A stretch of 64,000 nucleotides of DNA, from NCBI GenBank assembly GCA_902729315.2, contig LR746270.1, forward strand, positions 2,536,501-2,600,500, in the 5' to 3' direction. The notes beneath the pieces were generated by a model that was given only the letters and a program-made list of their open reading frames with translations, was not told the DNA's origin and ran no database searches. Each line of letters starts with the position of its first letter. Position 1 is the stretch's first letter. Positions 11,037 through 23,464 of this stretch are shown here, piece by piece. The position numbers and the translations under genes were made by a program. This DNA is from Spirodela intermedia (lineage: Eukaryota > Streptophyta > Magnoliopsida > Alismatales > Araceae).

Positions 11037-11737
11037 CCCTCACAGCGTTCAGAGTAAACTAAGAAAAGAATTCATGTGAGTGGATCAGGCGGAAAACGTT
11101 TAAGGCAATTCGATTGAGGCCTTTCACTTGCTTTGCCGTCGTCGGACTAAAGCTGAGCCCCAACTTTTGAGGAAGAGAAGTCAACGGGTGCCAATCTTCT
11201 GCAAGCATACATCCATAATAATTGGTATTATCTTTATACGAAATATATTATTTTTAATTTTTTTAAAAAATAAGTGGATTTCCAGTCACCGAAAGCTTGC
11301 TTAGGCTGTAAGGAATGTGTCCAAGATAATGCTTATCCAACATAGGGGTACTCCTCACCCTTGCCTGGTCAACCAGTCGATTATTTAGCGGCTATCCAAT
11401 TTTGTCAAAACACTTGGCTAGCCATTGAAAATTATGTTTTGATCTCTTACTGCTCATTACGTCTCTGACAAGAAATGATTTCACCGATAACACATAGGGT
11501 ATTTCATTTCCATTTTCCCCAGATTTTCTTAGCTGTCACTAGTATTCAATAGAACGGTGCTCTGTTTCTCTCTCTAGGACCCTCTAACTCTCTCTCTCTC
11601 TCCTTCTCTCTCAGAGCAAAGTGTGCCGCAGTTATTGTCATCTTTTTCTTTTGTAATGTCGCTCTGCCAGACCCAATCTTTCTATTTCAGAGTAAAAAGT
11701 AATGAATGTGGCCAGTATTCAGCGCGGATCCGAATGT

Positions 11738-11761
11738 CCCTCTCTCTCTCTCTCTCTCTCT
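11738..11761. repeat. (CT)n microsatellite
   Basis: About 12 CT units. Complementary to the (GA)n tract at 11853-11908. Confidence 0.9.
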
Positions 11762-11849
11762 ATGTGACTATGTCAATGAACTCAAGTGCTGTCTAGGATC
11801 AGCCTAACCTTTCTCCTATTAGTCCTATACTCATATGAGAGACCGAGAG

Positions 11850-11852
<3 letters not shown>

Positions 11853-11908
<56 letters not shown>
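11853..11908. repeat. (GA)n microsatellite
   Basis: About 27 nearly perfect GA units. The glutamate/arginine-rich reading frame through it is not a gene. Confidence 0.9.
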
Positions 11909-11912
<4 letters not shown>

Positions 11913-12096
11913 ATGTAGTACATTGCGACCCTATTTATGTAAACTTTGATTCAGAAAGTTTTCATCGTTAACGTCGCACTGCTCGTAGACTATTGAACAG
12001 AGTGAGGGTTGAGCTGCAAGCTCCGGCAACGCGAAATTTTCGTGGAACAATCGAGATGGCAGCGGTAAGGAAGATCCAAGAGTCCGTTAGGAGAGC

Positions 12097-12609
12097 CTAT
12101 GCGGCATCGTCTGAGGCGAGTGAGTGGGAGGAGGAGACCCACTTCTCGCAGTGGCGGACGTCGGCGAAGTCGGCGGTCGGAAGACTCTCAGTAATGACCC
12201 CGTTGCTAAACCGGACAGTGGAGTGCTCCTCGTCGGCTGCGACGCTGGAGATGGTGACCCAAATTAGGAACTTCTTAGCCTGGATACCAGAGACGCCGGA
12301 GATTAGGCCGGGGGAGATCCTCCCCCTTATGGCCCGGTGGTAGTAGGCTAGATCGGAGAACTGGATATAACATGGTGTCGCCAGCTCCACCGAGAACTCC
12401 CCGTCCTCGGAGACAGTGTAGTTCACGACGTTGCCGGGGAGTAGCCCCCGCGGTAGGCCGAACCGCACTAGGAGGTCGTGGGCGGAGGGGTTGGCGTCGC
12501 CGCCGGCAGCGGACGAAGAAGATGATAGGAGCGGCCGCGGCGAAGGTTTTAGAGATCCCATGAGGAGGATGAAGCAGATAAAGAAGACAAAGAGGTGGGT
12601 CGTCGGCAT
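12097..12609 (-). CDS. DUF538 (SVB-like) secreted-type protein, intact
   Basis: A single-exon gene of 170 aa on the minus strand, ATG at 12609. Residues 1-20 (MPTTHLFVFFICFILLMGSL) look like a signal peptide, followed by a Ser/Ala-rich stretch. DUF538 runs from about residue 42: HDLLVRFGLPRGLLPGNVVNY, DGEFSVEL, CYIQFSDLAYYHRAIRGRI, LISGVSGIQAKKFLIWVTI, DFADVRHCEKWVSS. It is closest to the copy at 10465-10956, with shared blocks nearly identical, so the two are recent tandem duplicates in the same orientation. The coding-strand leader is CT-rich (12629-12688). An ACGTGTC motif lies about 210 nt upstream. GC-rich codon use and no frame damage. Function beyond the family assignment is unknown. 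Confidence 0.88.
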   Translation of the reverse strand: MPTTHLFVFFICFILLMGSLKPSPRPLLSSSSSAAGGDANPSAHDLLVRFGLPRGLLPGNVVNYTVSEDGEFSVELATPCYIQFSDLAYYHRAIRGRISPGLISGVSGIQAKKFLIWVTISSVAADEEHSTVRFSNGVITESLPTADFADVRHCEKWVSSSHSLASDDAA

Positions 12610-12628
12610 TTCGCCTACTAGTTCGTAA

Positions 12629-12688
12629 GAGGGAGGGAGGGAGGGAGGGAGAGAGGGAGGGAGGGAGAGAGAGAGAGAGAGAGAGAGG
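12629..12688 (-). repeat. GGGA/GA tract in the 5' leader of the 12609 gene
   Basis: Repeated GGGAGGGA then (GA)n, which is CT-rich on the coding strand, starting 20 nt before the ATG. CT-rich leaders are common in plant genes. It probably lies within the transcript. Confidence 0.7.
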
Positions 12689-12819
12689 CGATCGGTGAGG
12701 TGGAGAAGGGGGGGAATCTGGAGGATTTAAAAGAGGTTTGATGGGAGATGGTTACCAGCGCAAATCAGTGTGCACACAGCGGATGCATAGCGGGCAGATG
12801 CACGGCTTCTTTCTTTGTC

Positions 12820-12826
12820 GACACGT
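12820..12826 (-). promoter_or_regulatory. ACGTGTC (ABRE-like) element before the 12609 DUF538 gene
   Basis: Reads TACGTGTCG on the minus strand, about 210 nt upstream of the ATG. The same nonamer occurs before the 15730 gene. Confidence 0.4.
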
Positions 12827-12829
12827 ATT

Positions 12830-15470
12830 TGGGGTACCATGCGCCAACTTGTGACGCCCCTGGAAAACCCGCTGTGTGAGACTATTCTCTGGGTCGCCTT
12901 GTAAGTCGTATTTTTCTTTTCAACTTTGATTATCGAAATTTTTCACGGACCATACTAGGTTCCAAGGATATCTAGCTTGAATTTCTCTTACTTATAATGT
13001 CCATAATTTTCTGAGTAAACATTATGTTTATTCTCTTTCGTAAAAGCTAAAACTTTTGGGGTCACAATAAGGTTTACTTAGGAGCAAAGAAACCTGTCCT
13101 TACAGGGATCATGTCCAGAATGTCATCTTCACAGTATGAGTCTATGTACGAACGCACGTTACTTAGCCTGCTCAATGAGATTACTTCAAGGCGTCAAACT
13201 TGTCTGGACAAACTGCAATAGACAAAGTTGACAATGTATTCTGTGGTTTTTCTTCAGAAGCTCTGATCTTTGGTTAGAATGAGTGGACTAAGTTCAAAGT
13301 ACCTAAGTCAGGATATGCTGGGTTCGTTGGCTGGCATCATGAACTACCCAAGGAGGGGGTTTCCTTTCAAAACCGTATTCCAAAAATTATTTGATATTAT
13401 TTCATATGGAAAGTAAACAATCAATGTTATAAAGTACCCTCCACACTTGGGCAATTGACACGATCTAAATACAATCAATAAGGTTCGAATCTTTAAATAC
13501 AGTCAGTCCAATTGATACTTTAACTAGATCCAGTCAAGAAGCACAAAATTGATCTTTTCCTACAACAGAAGATCCTCTTTATTGAAAATGTGGTAGACTT
13601 GTCGCTCTCTGTTTCTTGGGTAGGGTCGACAAGAAAACATAGTTAGAGTTAACAATCCTTTTACATTATAGAATTATGCAATAGATTTGAGTATTATTAA
13701 CACATCAGGTTTATGTGAAGAACACCACAATATATCAAAATTTCTATTTTAGTGTACGAAAAGTTTGGACAACATAACAGTACAATGTATTAGCGACAAT
13801 AAATTTTGGTCACTGTATTGAAGTTTAAATCAAAATTTTGATGACATCTGGGCAGTATTGTAGGTTGGTATGTGAAGTCAATTGTCACACTTTATGACAG
13901 CAATATGACAATATATATATATGCCATTGAAAATCATGTAATAGTATGAGATCAGCCATATAATGTATTAACAATAGAGGCTGATGGGATTTTGAAACTA
14001 ACAAAGAAAGATTTTAATAAGATCATGAAAATTATGTATTTGATGTGTGCAGATTACCATTGGAATCACATTGAGCGCAACTTTGTTTGTTATTGAGGTA
14101 TAAATGAAATAGGAGGTTTGCAACCTTTTATAAGAATTGTAAAAAGAACTCTGCACCATAGGCGGAAACGTAATAGTAAGAAAGTCTTAGACCCAATGAC
14201 TAAGAGGTTCAGTTTAACTTTGTTTTTCAAATCATTGGCTTCATAGTGGGGGAAGCCACTCTAAGGGCGATGTTGGGCATTAGAGTGATTTTTGAGTTGT
14301 GAATCTAAAGTGATATATTAGCACAAGATTATTGGTCATTAACTTCCTAGAGTAGTGAATCTAAAAATGAGTGCTAAGTGCATAGAGTCACGAATCTAGT
14401 AGAGATGAGTTAACACATGGAAATCATCTTTTATTTTATCAATAGGGGAAATCTAGCGAAGAAACCTTTAGATAGTGCAGTATGCCCTAGAGAGATGAAC
14501 CGCTTTAAGTTGTGTATTTCCTTCTGACCACCTTAATAATCTATCTGAAGTCAACTTTTTTGAATGTTTGCATTAGTCATTTAATGCATTGAATACATTT
14601 TTATCATATCCTATCTTGGAAAAGAAGGCTAGTTCTCCTTAGCACTTCTCTTGGTTCCTTCATAATATCATTGGACCCAACATTTCACTTTGTGTGTGTT
14701 AAGCTAGATACACAGATAAAGTTAGATTAATGCCTCATACGAATTGAATTTTGGACTATCTCCAATTCTTGTAAATGGAGCCCAAGTTTGGCTTGTTTAT
14801 GCTTTGGCTGGGGGACATCGCAAAGGGATTTCTCCAAATCAGTCATTTTTGGCATACAACGACCCGCCCAAAAAGCATTGAAGAATGGCCTCTTATAGCC
14901 CATGAACCACTTTGTAGTTGATAGACATCTTCAAAATAACTTGCCGATACTTTCTTCTTTATCAAACTCAACAGGCCTATCCAATCTTGAAATCCAACCA
15001 TCCAATCTGGTTCAACTAAAAAATGCAAAACCTGAGTTTGGTTGCTTGGTACCCCTTGATATGAATGCTTTCATTATTGTTTACTAGTTGGACTACTATT
15101 TAGCAATAGTCGTATGCCACTACACTATTTTTGTCCAGCACCCATATCTCGTAAGCTACTAAAGTGGAAGCTCACCACCCAGTGATATTGACTATTTTTG
15201 GAAATTATTGTGCGTAATCTAATTATATGAGAGAGGTTTTACCAGAGAACGGGAAATCAGCCCTTTACTTCAGAGTCTCTGAATAAATTACTAATCACCC
15301 TTATATGTAACAACATGATCCTGATATCTTTAGTATGAATTTAACGTAGGGTGACTTTTGAGCTTCATCATATATATAATAGATAGGGAGCGTGTGTGAT
15401 GAATAAAAGCAATTTTTTCCGTGCATGTCACTCTTGTAAGTGGCCTAGTTATGAAAATTAATGCAACGTT
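12830..15470. other. Intergenic, no gene recognised
   Basis: AT-rich, with only short chance frames. A small (AT)n run lies near 13912-13921. A loosely repeated phrase 'gtgaatcta' recurs around 14300-14395. No transposon domain or RNA gene was recognised. Confidence 0.45.
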
Positions 15471-15472
15471 TT

Positions 15473-15498
15473 CCACGTGCATGTGAGTGGTACGTGTC
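15473..15498 (+). promoter_or_regulatory. G-box plus ACGTGTC element before the 15730 DUF538 gene
   Basis: CCACGTGC at 15473-15480 and ACGTGTC at 15492-15498, about 235-255 nt before the ATG. Closely paired ACGT cores are typical of ABA/bZIP-responsive plant promoters. Function here is inferred. Confidence 0.45.
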
Positions 15499-15729
15499 GG
15501 TGTACACTAGCAACACACGCTCAAGATATAGACAGTGTAAGCTATTTAGATACTTCATGCAAATCGATATTGACCAACGATAGACTCCCCCATTCTACTT
15601 CCTCGAACCATCCTTTCCGGCTTCCGTGACGAAGGTCCGTATATGTTCTCCTTCTTCCATCTTCCTACCATTCTCTCCACGCTGCCCATCTCCAGCGCCC
15701 TCTCCTCCCCAGAGAAACCCCAAAGCGAA

Positions 15730-16245
15730 ATGCCGACTACCTGCTATCTATCAATCCTCCTGCTCCTCGGAGTTCTCACTCTGGCGGCGCCACTTGGGGC
15801 GACGATTTCTACGGCTGCTGGCGGTGGAGCCAATAAGACAGCGCACGAGCTCCTCCCAAAGTTTGGTTTACCCAGGGGGCTCCTCCCCGGCAATGTGGTC
15901 AACTACGCCATGTCCAAAGACGGAGAGGTGACTGTGGAGCTTTCGGAGCCCTGCTATATCCAGTTCTCTGAGCTGGCCTACTATGAGAAGATCATCACGG
16001 GGCGGATCTCCTACGGGCTCATCTCCGGCATATCTGGTATTCAGGTGAGGAAGTTCTTACTGTGGGTGGCCATCACCAACATCGCCGTCGACAGGGAGAA
16101 CAACAGCATTCAATTTAACAATGGGCTCCTCGCTGAGAAGCACCCCTCCTCCGAGTTCGACAGCGTGCGACCCTGCGAGAAGTGGGTCTCCTCTAAAGAT
16201 GGCGACGATGACGACGGCAGTGCATCACTCCTAGGTCCCTTGTGA
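15730..16245 (+). CDS. DUF538 (SVB-like) secreted-type protein, intact
   Basis: A single-exon gene of 171 aa. I chose the ATG at 15730, not the in-frame one at 15643, because it gives a signal peptide (MPTTCYLSILLLLGVLTLAA) that begins MPTT like the 12609 paralogue and matches family length. Domain blocks: FGLPRGLLPGNVVNY, DGEVTVELSEPCYIQF, LAYYEKIITGRISYG, LISGISGIQVRKFLLWVAI, FDSVRPCEKWVSS, then an acidic DGDDDDG tail. It lies on the opposite strand to the pair at 10.5-12.6 kb, so it is divergent from them. The use of EKIITGRISYG, closer to the usual family sequence than HRVIRGRISRR, suggests that it is the less derived copy. No frame damage. Biochemical function is unknown. Confidence 0.88.
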   Translation: MPTTCYLSILLLLGVLTLAAPLGATISTAAGGGANKTAHELLPKFGLPRGLLPGNVVNYAMSKDGEVTVELSEPCYIQFSELAYYEKIITGRISYGLISGISGIQVRKFLLWVAITNIAVDRENNSIQFNNGLLAEKHPSSEFDSVRPCEKWVSSKDGDDDDGSASLLGPL

Positions 16246-17566
16246 TCTATTCATCGCCGTCGTCGTTCTGCATTTCCTCGGGTAGGTTCTCATTCTCTCT
16301 CTCTCTCCCCGCACTTTCAGTCCACTTTTTTTTTTCCCGATACCTGGTTTGACATAGAAGTAGATCGCTCGTAGGTTCAGTCAAATGACTAAATGATCTT
16401 CATCGACATACTTACGAAGATAAATATATCCTCAACCTTGACTTCTGAGAAACCAAAAAATATTTTCTTATTTTTTTAATTTTTACAAAAATATATTTTG
16501 CTTCAATATTGTTGCTAAATGATGTTACCACAAGTTTTAGGATCATCATTTAATTCAGATGAAATTGGCGATTATTTGCCTGACAAAATTAAAACAGTGG
16601 ATCGTTAGTCATACTAGGGTTCATAAGTGAGAATAAGATAACAGATAATTACGAATCTGTATTAAAACATTCATTAAAGATGTAAATTTCAAAATTATGA
16701 TGTTTTCATGCCAATGTTATCATTAGTGTAAAATAAAAACAATAAAAATAAGATCATAGTTCTTTATGTTAGCTAATAGTTGCAAATTATAATGTAATAG
16801 TTATGATGGTGAAATATAGAATTATTTATCTACTAAAAATTTTCTTTTGAAAAATAATACATGGAAAAACACTTACTTGTTTTTTTCATTGTAAGGATGT
16901 TCCAATAATTAAGATGCTTTTTCAAGCATCAAGAAGTTCATGTATAAGTGAATCAATGATTGACATGACAATCATAGCTAGATCAAACAAGTGAATCACA
17001 TTTCCTATGAGGAATTTATTTTTCTATTTAGGGAACATGATGGTTCACATTGGCATAAATATATTATCATTCCCAAGCTATTATTGTAAATTATTGATTG
17101 AACCTTGTAGGATTTGAAAGTGCCACGTTGGACTGCATCCAGGGAATTCCATCAAATGACTTTGAGCTTTGAATCACATCTTGTTTGATGATGACGGTGA
17201 TTATTATGATCTTTGTTATGTGGTTTAAGTAGGAGGTTTCTATTAATGTTAACTACTAATCTAGCTTGAAAGTGCTTCTTGCTGTTATACAATAATGGTT
17301 AAACAAAATTAATTTCGACATCTTACTTCATGAAATGATGCTTTCATTTCGTTTCCTGTTTTGAGATTCTCATGGACAGTCATGATTCTAGATTGAAGAG
17401 AGGATTCTGTATTAGGGTGAGGTGCTAGTAAACTAGTTTAGCATAAAGCATGATCCAGCGACGCCCAATCTTAAGCCTCAAAATCAAGTCCGAAAATGAC
17501 GGTTTTGGTTCTAAAGTAGATAGGATGCAGGCCTTGTGTTTATCTCTCCTAAAAATCCAACGGTTG

Positions 17567-17598
<32 letters not shown>

Positions 17599-20500
17599 CC
17601 TCTTTCCCCTCCCCCCCTACCCCCTTTCTAATATCTTCTCTTTCTATCTCTCTCCATCTCCTTCTCTTATGCAAATATGGATAGTTACACTTGTGTTGGG
17701 GACTTTATTTTGTTTAAACAAAAGACCAAACTATGGCTCATAGTTCCTTACACATCTCCAATGGCAACTATAAAAGTATCAATTTCTACTTGAGAAAACA
17801 CATGATCTAACATTAGGAAGGTAGAGCCTTCAATAATTATGTACTGTAACATGTATGTTCTTGTCAAACTGGTCCTACACTTTTGTCCCATGTGTGACAG
17901 GAAATCACACTAATTGCCAATGAAAATTAGTCATATGCAGAAAAGTGACCCTCTTATGGAAACTAACTCAACTAGAATATAGGCACTTGTACAATTTTTC
18001 ATGAAAAATGCTAAATTTTATAGATAAAAAAATCCCAAAATTAAGAATAAATTATAATCTTAACATTCTTTTACCTAGTATATTATTGATAATAGTAGAT
18101 GCTTCATATAAAATTAGTATTTAATAAATTAGGGAGCATCCATAAAAAGGAAGATGAAAATTGGAGAGATATTGAAATTTTCTTTAATGGTTAAAAGGAA
18201 AAAAAAAGAGTTTGCTTCTACAATTTCATATGTCTAAAGGTTTGATATCATAATAGAATAACTATTAAGAAATAGGTTTATGAATCGAACCATCATATTA
18301 ACATATTTGAAGAAAACATGGAAATTTTACTACTTTAATTATACTTGAAAACTATATTTGGAATTCAAAGAAAATTAAAAAAAGTTTTGGATCATGACTT
18401 AAGTAGGGTTTTGAAACACCTATTGCAGCATCCTTCTTGACATGCCACAATGGTTGTATGGTTTCTCAAGCTTCCAATGGCTACAATCAACTAGAATATG
18501 TGTTAGCCATTGATGAATGTAATAAAGATATAAAATGGTGATTAGCTGATGATAGATATCATGGGTAAATCAATTAATACAAGGTGAGAAATTTTCAACA
18601 AGTTACATGAAATTGGTAGTGGCTCAAGAATAATTCTTGATGTTGCTAAGAAAGGCCTTATCCATAAATAGAGCCTCATTAGGTAATAAGCATGATGTAA
18701 CACAAGATAAAAAATATGGAAAAAGATAAAATAATAAGTATGAAAAAGATTAGCACAATTAAACAAGACATCTATGGAAAATGCTTTCTAAAGCTTAAAA
18801 AAATGCTTATTGATCTGGAAAAAAACATAAAATCTTACACAAGTAAAATGCAACATTCTTTTGTAAGAATTTACATCAAAAATTACTTTTACATGACTAT
18901 ATGAATATAGAACGTGCATTAAGTGATGGCTTAAAAATAACCACCAATCTTCTTAAATTACACTTGAAGTTTTTTACATTCCACAAGGTTGGTGTTTTTG
19001 ACTTGGTAGTTAATATTTTCCATGCACGAATTATTTTTTGTTATCAGATTGTTATTAGAATTGATTCATCACACAATGGTGAATAATTGTGACATTGAAA
19101 AATATTGAAATGATAAAATGGTAGCTTTATGAGAGCCACCATGAGTAATGTTTCTGTCTTAATAATGATATTGTTCTATAAAAACTATTTTTAGCATCAT
19201 AGAGAAAATCAGAATAAAATAGATAGAGTTGTACTTGTGTTTGTCAACTAAAGAGTAGCTTGGAAAGTATGGACCTATTCACATATGCTAGAAAATATTA
19301 TTTTGATCAACATAACATCAAGATAAAAGCAATAATGCAATGCCACAATACTAAAAAGTACCCTTTGGATATTCATTAATGTCAATAAACTGGCTTTTAC
19401 CTCTTACTTTTAAGAAGAAAATATTAGCATATATAGAAGCCATTACTTTGGATTTTAGGGAAAGAGGTAATAAGTATACAAATTTTCGTCATTTGTACTT
19501 GTAACCTAAACACATGGAAAACTAGGGAAGCTTTAGCTTCTAAAACTATTGGGAAGGTATGTGTTTATCTTGGGTACAAATTATAGAAGTTTAGGTTTGA
19601 GTTGCATTGTTGGTAGGTGGGAAAATACATTTTCTTATCACTTTCTTTTCATTGTTAACTCCAAGGGAGCTAGCATACTCTCAAATTGGTGAAAAATCAT
19701 GCAAGGAGACTCATCATATGAACTACATCAAGATCATCTTAAAAAATAGGGATGCTCCTATTGAGTTGTGTACTAAAGATTCAACAATATGCCATGAACA
19801 GGACAATACATGATATGTGACATGCAAGAATGATGTAATAGATGCCATGCACGGTAAGATTCAAAATATAAATACCCAATAACCTATGTTATTGACCTTA
19901 ACAAGATCTAAGTTTTAACACCAAACTAATGCAAAGTGGAATATTTAAGAATATGAAAAAATTAAGCCAATCTTGATATTTTGATTTTACTAAGAAAATA
20001 ATTAAGATGGTGTAATTTGTGAGAGTCTACCACTAAATAAGGTGATTGTGGAAGGTAAACTCATTTGTAAAAAGACAATGAGGATCATTGTTGTGAAATA
20101 AAACTAAAGTGATACAAACACTAATACTATGTTGAAGCATTAACTGAATAAGATTTTGATGATAACAAATAGTTATAAGATCAATTAAAAATATACGATC
20201 ACTTATCTAAAAGTTTTCATTTTCATTAAATATGAATTCAGAGATAATTAAAAATATTGATAATCAAAATATGTACTCATGACCCATAATGTTGAATTCA
20301 TTTTTTTGGCTAATTTCAACATTATAATGGTTTATGTAAAAATAACTAATATTTACAAAAACTAGTATAATGAGAAAAAAAAAGTAAGTGGTACTCTAAA
20401 ATCAACTAGAATACCTGAATTAAAGTATGGGTATGAAAACTTAGTGTATTATACCCTTGACATCAGATTATCACTTGAAATGATTTCGATATCAATTTAA

Positions 20501-21789
20501 GCAAATTGAATTCAAATAACATGTTCTCTTACATATGATTTTTTCAAGTAATGAATATACTTAAATAAATAATGTAAAAAATATTATGAATCATGGAAGT
20601 TATGATTACAAGTATTGAGAATGTGTTCAAGGTTTTTACTTGATTGTTTTAATATTTTTTTGAACCAATTTGAATAAGTTTCATCCAAATTACTAATATA
20701 CCTAGATACATATTATTGGTTCTATTTTAACAATATCATATCACTACCACATTGACCCAGATGATATGCTTCAGATATTAAATTTTATGCTTTAATGGAG
20801 CCACGTATTGTTGACATATGAGGATATCTAGACCCTTAAAGCACATTCTATTGTTTTTTTAACTATTCTAATTTTCATCTATTTTTGGTAAACTATACAT
20901 TGAGAGATCCTACAAACCTGCAAAGACCTTCTAATTTCTCTTTAAATGTTGAGTCTTTTGAATGTCTAATTAATTTATAATGATCATCTTGATACCTACA
21001 ACAACCTCAACCCCTCTGCTAAGATTTTTGATATAATATCTTGAGAGAAATTTAGAGAATTTCATTGCTAAACTTCACAAAAGTGACTAGTTGAGGAACT
21101 ACTTTCAACTATTTAAGATTTTTCCTTGACATTAGTCAAATGTCAACATCATTTACATTATGCTAGGATCATTACAAGGAGATGACAATGAATAATGAAG
21201 TCTCAAGCATCATTTTCTTCATTAGAATTCTAAAATGATTCAACTTCAACATGATCAATCAAAAACTTCATATATTGAAATCTTTCTTATTATTTGTGAG
21301 ATAACTTTGTGATTCTTATTTTTTTTATTACTTAAGGGAGCTGAACTTGGTAATCAATTGTTGGCCTCATAGAGTCATGAACCAAGGAAAAAAATCATGA
21401 GAGATATTAAAGGGTTTTAGACCCAATAATCAGTGAATGTGATTGGGATGCTTAATCCTAGTGGGACCCAAAAATAAAGATTGTTCCCAGAGAGGATATA
21501 AGTAGAGGGTCAATCCAGTTTTAAAATTATTGAGCTCTCATACTTACTGATTTAACAAAAGTATATGACTTAGGATTTGTAAGATGAGATCAAAGTTCTT
21601 CAAGATAATTGAACGAAGTAAGAAGTAGAGGTTGATCAATTCAACCTCCCTTCTTGATCTAAATGTGCCTTAAATCCAATAAATGGAAGTCCATTTTCTA
21701 CTCTTTTAGTAATAATGTATCTAAGGATATCCTAGGTAATAAAAATGATAAGATCATATCTAAATTGATAGGACAACCAACATTAGATG

Positions 21790-21950
21790 TTGAACCAAGA
21801 TACATGTTTTTCAAAGAAATCCTCCTCCATCCATATAGAGATCTAGATATATTTTTTAGAAGATTAACAAATGGAAGAATGTCTTGCTACCACTTAGATC
21901 TCTTTCCTTGACATGATGTTAGATGTATTCCTCTTCCATTAGGAAGTAAG
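21790..21950 (+). repeat. Diverged direct repeat, copy 1
   Basis: Shares tcaaagaaatcctcct, agagatcta, ggaagaat and the order of intervening phrases with 22400-22558, about 610 bp downstream. Origin unknown. Confidence 0.6.
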
Positions 21951-22399
21951 ATGAAATAAAAGTACTTTACAATTGCTTTCTCAAAGATAATTTATTTGTC
22001 GGATTTGACATGTATAATATTTTTTATTTCTTATACAATTTGATGATATTATTTAACTTAGAAATGTTATATATTACTTTATTCTCTAAACATAATTGAG
22101 TTGCATGAATTGATTTCAAATCTTATTAATTCCAATTTTCATTACTTAATTTTTCTACCTTTCCTTTTCCATAAGGAGCTTTTTGTGAAGTCCTTGATGT
22201 AGAAGGATTACCTCAAAAATTTTCATTGACTTTTTTGGTAATACGAAAATAAGGTAACATTAATTTGACTATTATATCAAAATGTTGTGAAGTAAAACCA
22301 AAGGGATGCAAATTGTAATGATGGAAGTCGTATTACAATGTGTTATACTCTTTGATAAAGATGTATTCACAATATCAAAGCCAATAAAATGACAAAATT

Positions 22400-22558
22400 G
22401 TATCTAAAACATGGATATATGTTGTTCAAAGAAATCCTCCTAAATCCAAGGAGAGATCTAAAACCATTTCTTGGAAGAATAAAAAATGGAAGATAGCCTT
22501 ACAACCATTTGGGTCTCTTTCATTGGGTTGATGCTAGATATCTTCCTCCTTAGGTAAG
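22400..22558 (+). repeat. Diverged direct repeat, copy 2
   Basis: Partner of 21790-21950. Both copies end in a similar 'cttcctcct/ccattaggaagtaag' phrase. Confidence 0.6.
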
Positions 22559-23388
22559 AAGGAAAATCAAAGTAAAAGAAGTAGAAACCCCCCTTCTTCT
22601 TCTCTCAATATGCCTTAACTATTCTTCCTTCAGCTTTCTCTTACTCTCTACCACTCTTCTCAACCTTTACAATGTATAGGTTACTACACATCCCTCCCCT
22701 TTGTATAGTGTAGGAGAGAGGAGGAGACTAAGAGAGGGAGAGTGGTTTAAATGCCCCATCTTATTTGCTAGGCCATTTTTAGCGGCTCTCCCATAACACG
22801 TGGCAATTTTATAACAGTTCAAAAAACCAAAGAACATTAAGTCTATTAATGGCATTTGGTCGCCACATCAAATTGCAAATTGTGAAAAGTGATCTTCTAA
22901 ACTCATCCCTTCTTTTCTAATATTTGACAAATTAAATCAAGTCCCAAGGATTTCCTCAATTTCCTTTATTATCTTGATGAGAAGTTGGTTGTGATGGAGG
23001 AATAGGATGATCTTTACCCTCCTAAGCTGAAGTAGACTATGGTTGAAGCTAATTTTATTCACACTCCCTTCTTGTGTTGAAAAGAACGGTGAGAAAAGTC
23101 ACTGAGGAATACTCAATAGGGTCAAGGAGTAGGAGGTAAAAGTTTTAGAGGAAGAGGGAAGATGAGCGGAAAATGAATGCAGTGCATCAATTTCTGATGG
23201 GCTTCAGACAAGGGGTGTGAAAGCCGTAAGAAGGGGTGAGAATAGCAGCATTTGTGCAAGCAAGTTCATCTCTCTCGCGAACGGTATTTTAAGCTGTCGT
23301 AGCTCTCTCGTCTCTTCCTCTCCCTTTTTGGGCGGCTGCGGGGGTGGCCTCAAGGGGGGAGCGTCGTGGGAGCACCCGAAGAAGCTCT

Positions 23389-23403
23389 AGGGTTAGGGTT
23401 TTT
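23389..23403 (+). promoter_or_regulatory. Telo-box-like motif upstream of PP2A
   Basis: AGGGTTAGGGTTTTT lies about 65-75 nt before the PP2A ATG. Telo boxes (AAACCCTAA) are common around the transcription start of housekeeping plant genes. Confidence 0.5.
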
Positions 23404-23464
23404 CCCGGCAAGGGGTTGGCTACCTCCCTTTCCTCGCTACTCTTCCTTCGAAGCGGCGAAGAAG

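Larger units (their letters stand above)
11037..12096. other. Intergenic between two minus-strand DUF538 genes
   Basis: No gene is recognised. It holds a CT-rich run near 11585-11612, a pure (CT)n at 11738-11761 and a long (GA)n at 11853-11908. The last two are complementary and about 90 nt apart, so they could pair. Confidence 0.5.
16246..23270. other. Long AT-rich intergenic region, no gene recognised
   Basis: About 7 kb with only short frames, none matching a family I know. It has a (CT)n tract at 17566-17594, a diverged direct repeat at 21790-21950 / 22400-22558, and a short repeated phrase near 20092 and 22285 (gttgtgaaataaaactaaagtgata type). Around 21380-21530 an LTR-like stretch contains GAGGATATAAGTAGAG. 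Overall it looks like old transposon debris. Confidence 0.45.

Noticed and set aside
23366-23464. N-terminal extension of PP2A by 33 residues
   Set aside because: The frame is open, but its start codon is GTG, not ATG, and it spans the telo-box leader. ATG 23465 gives the family length.
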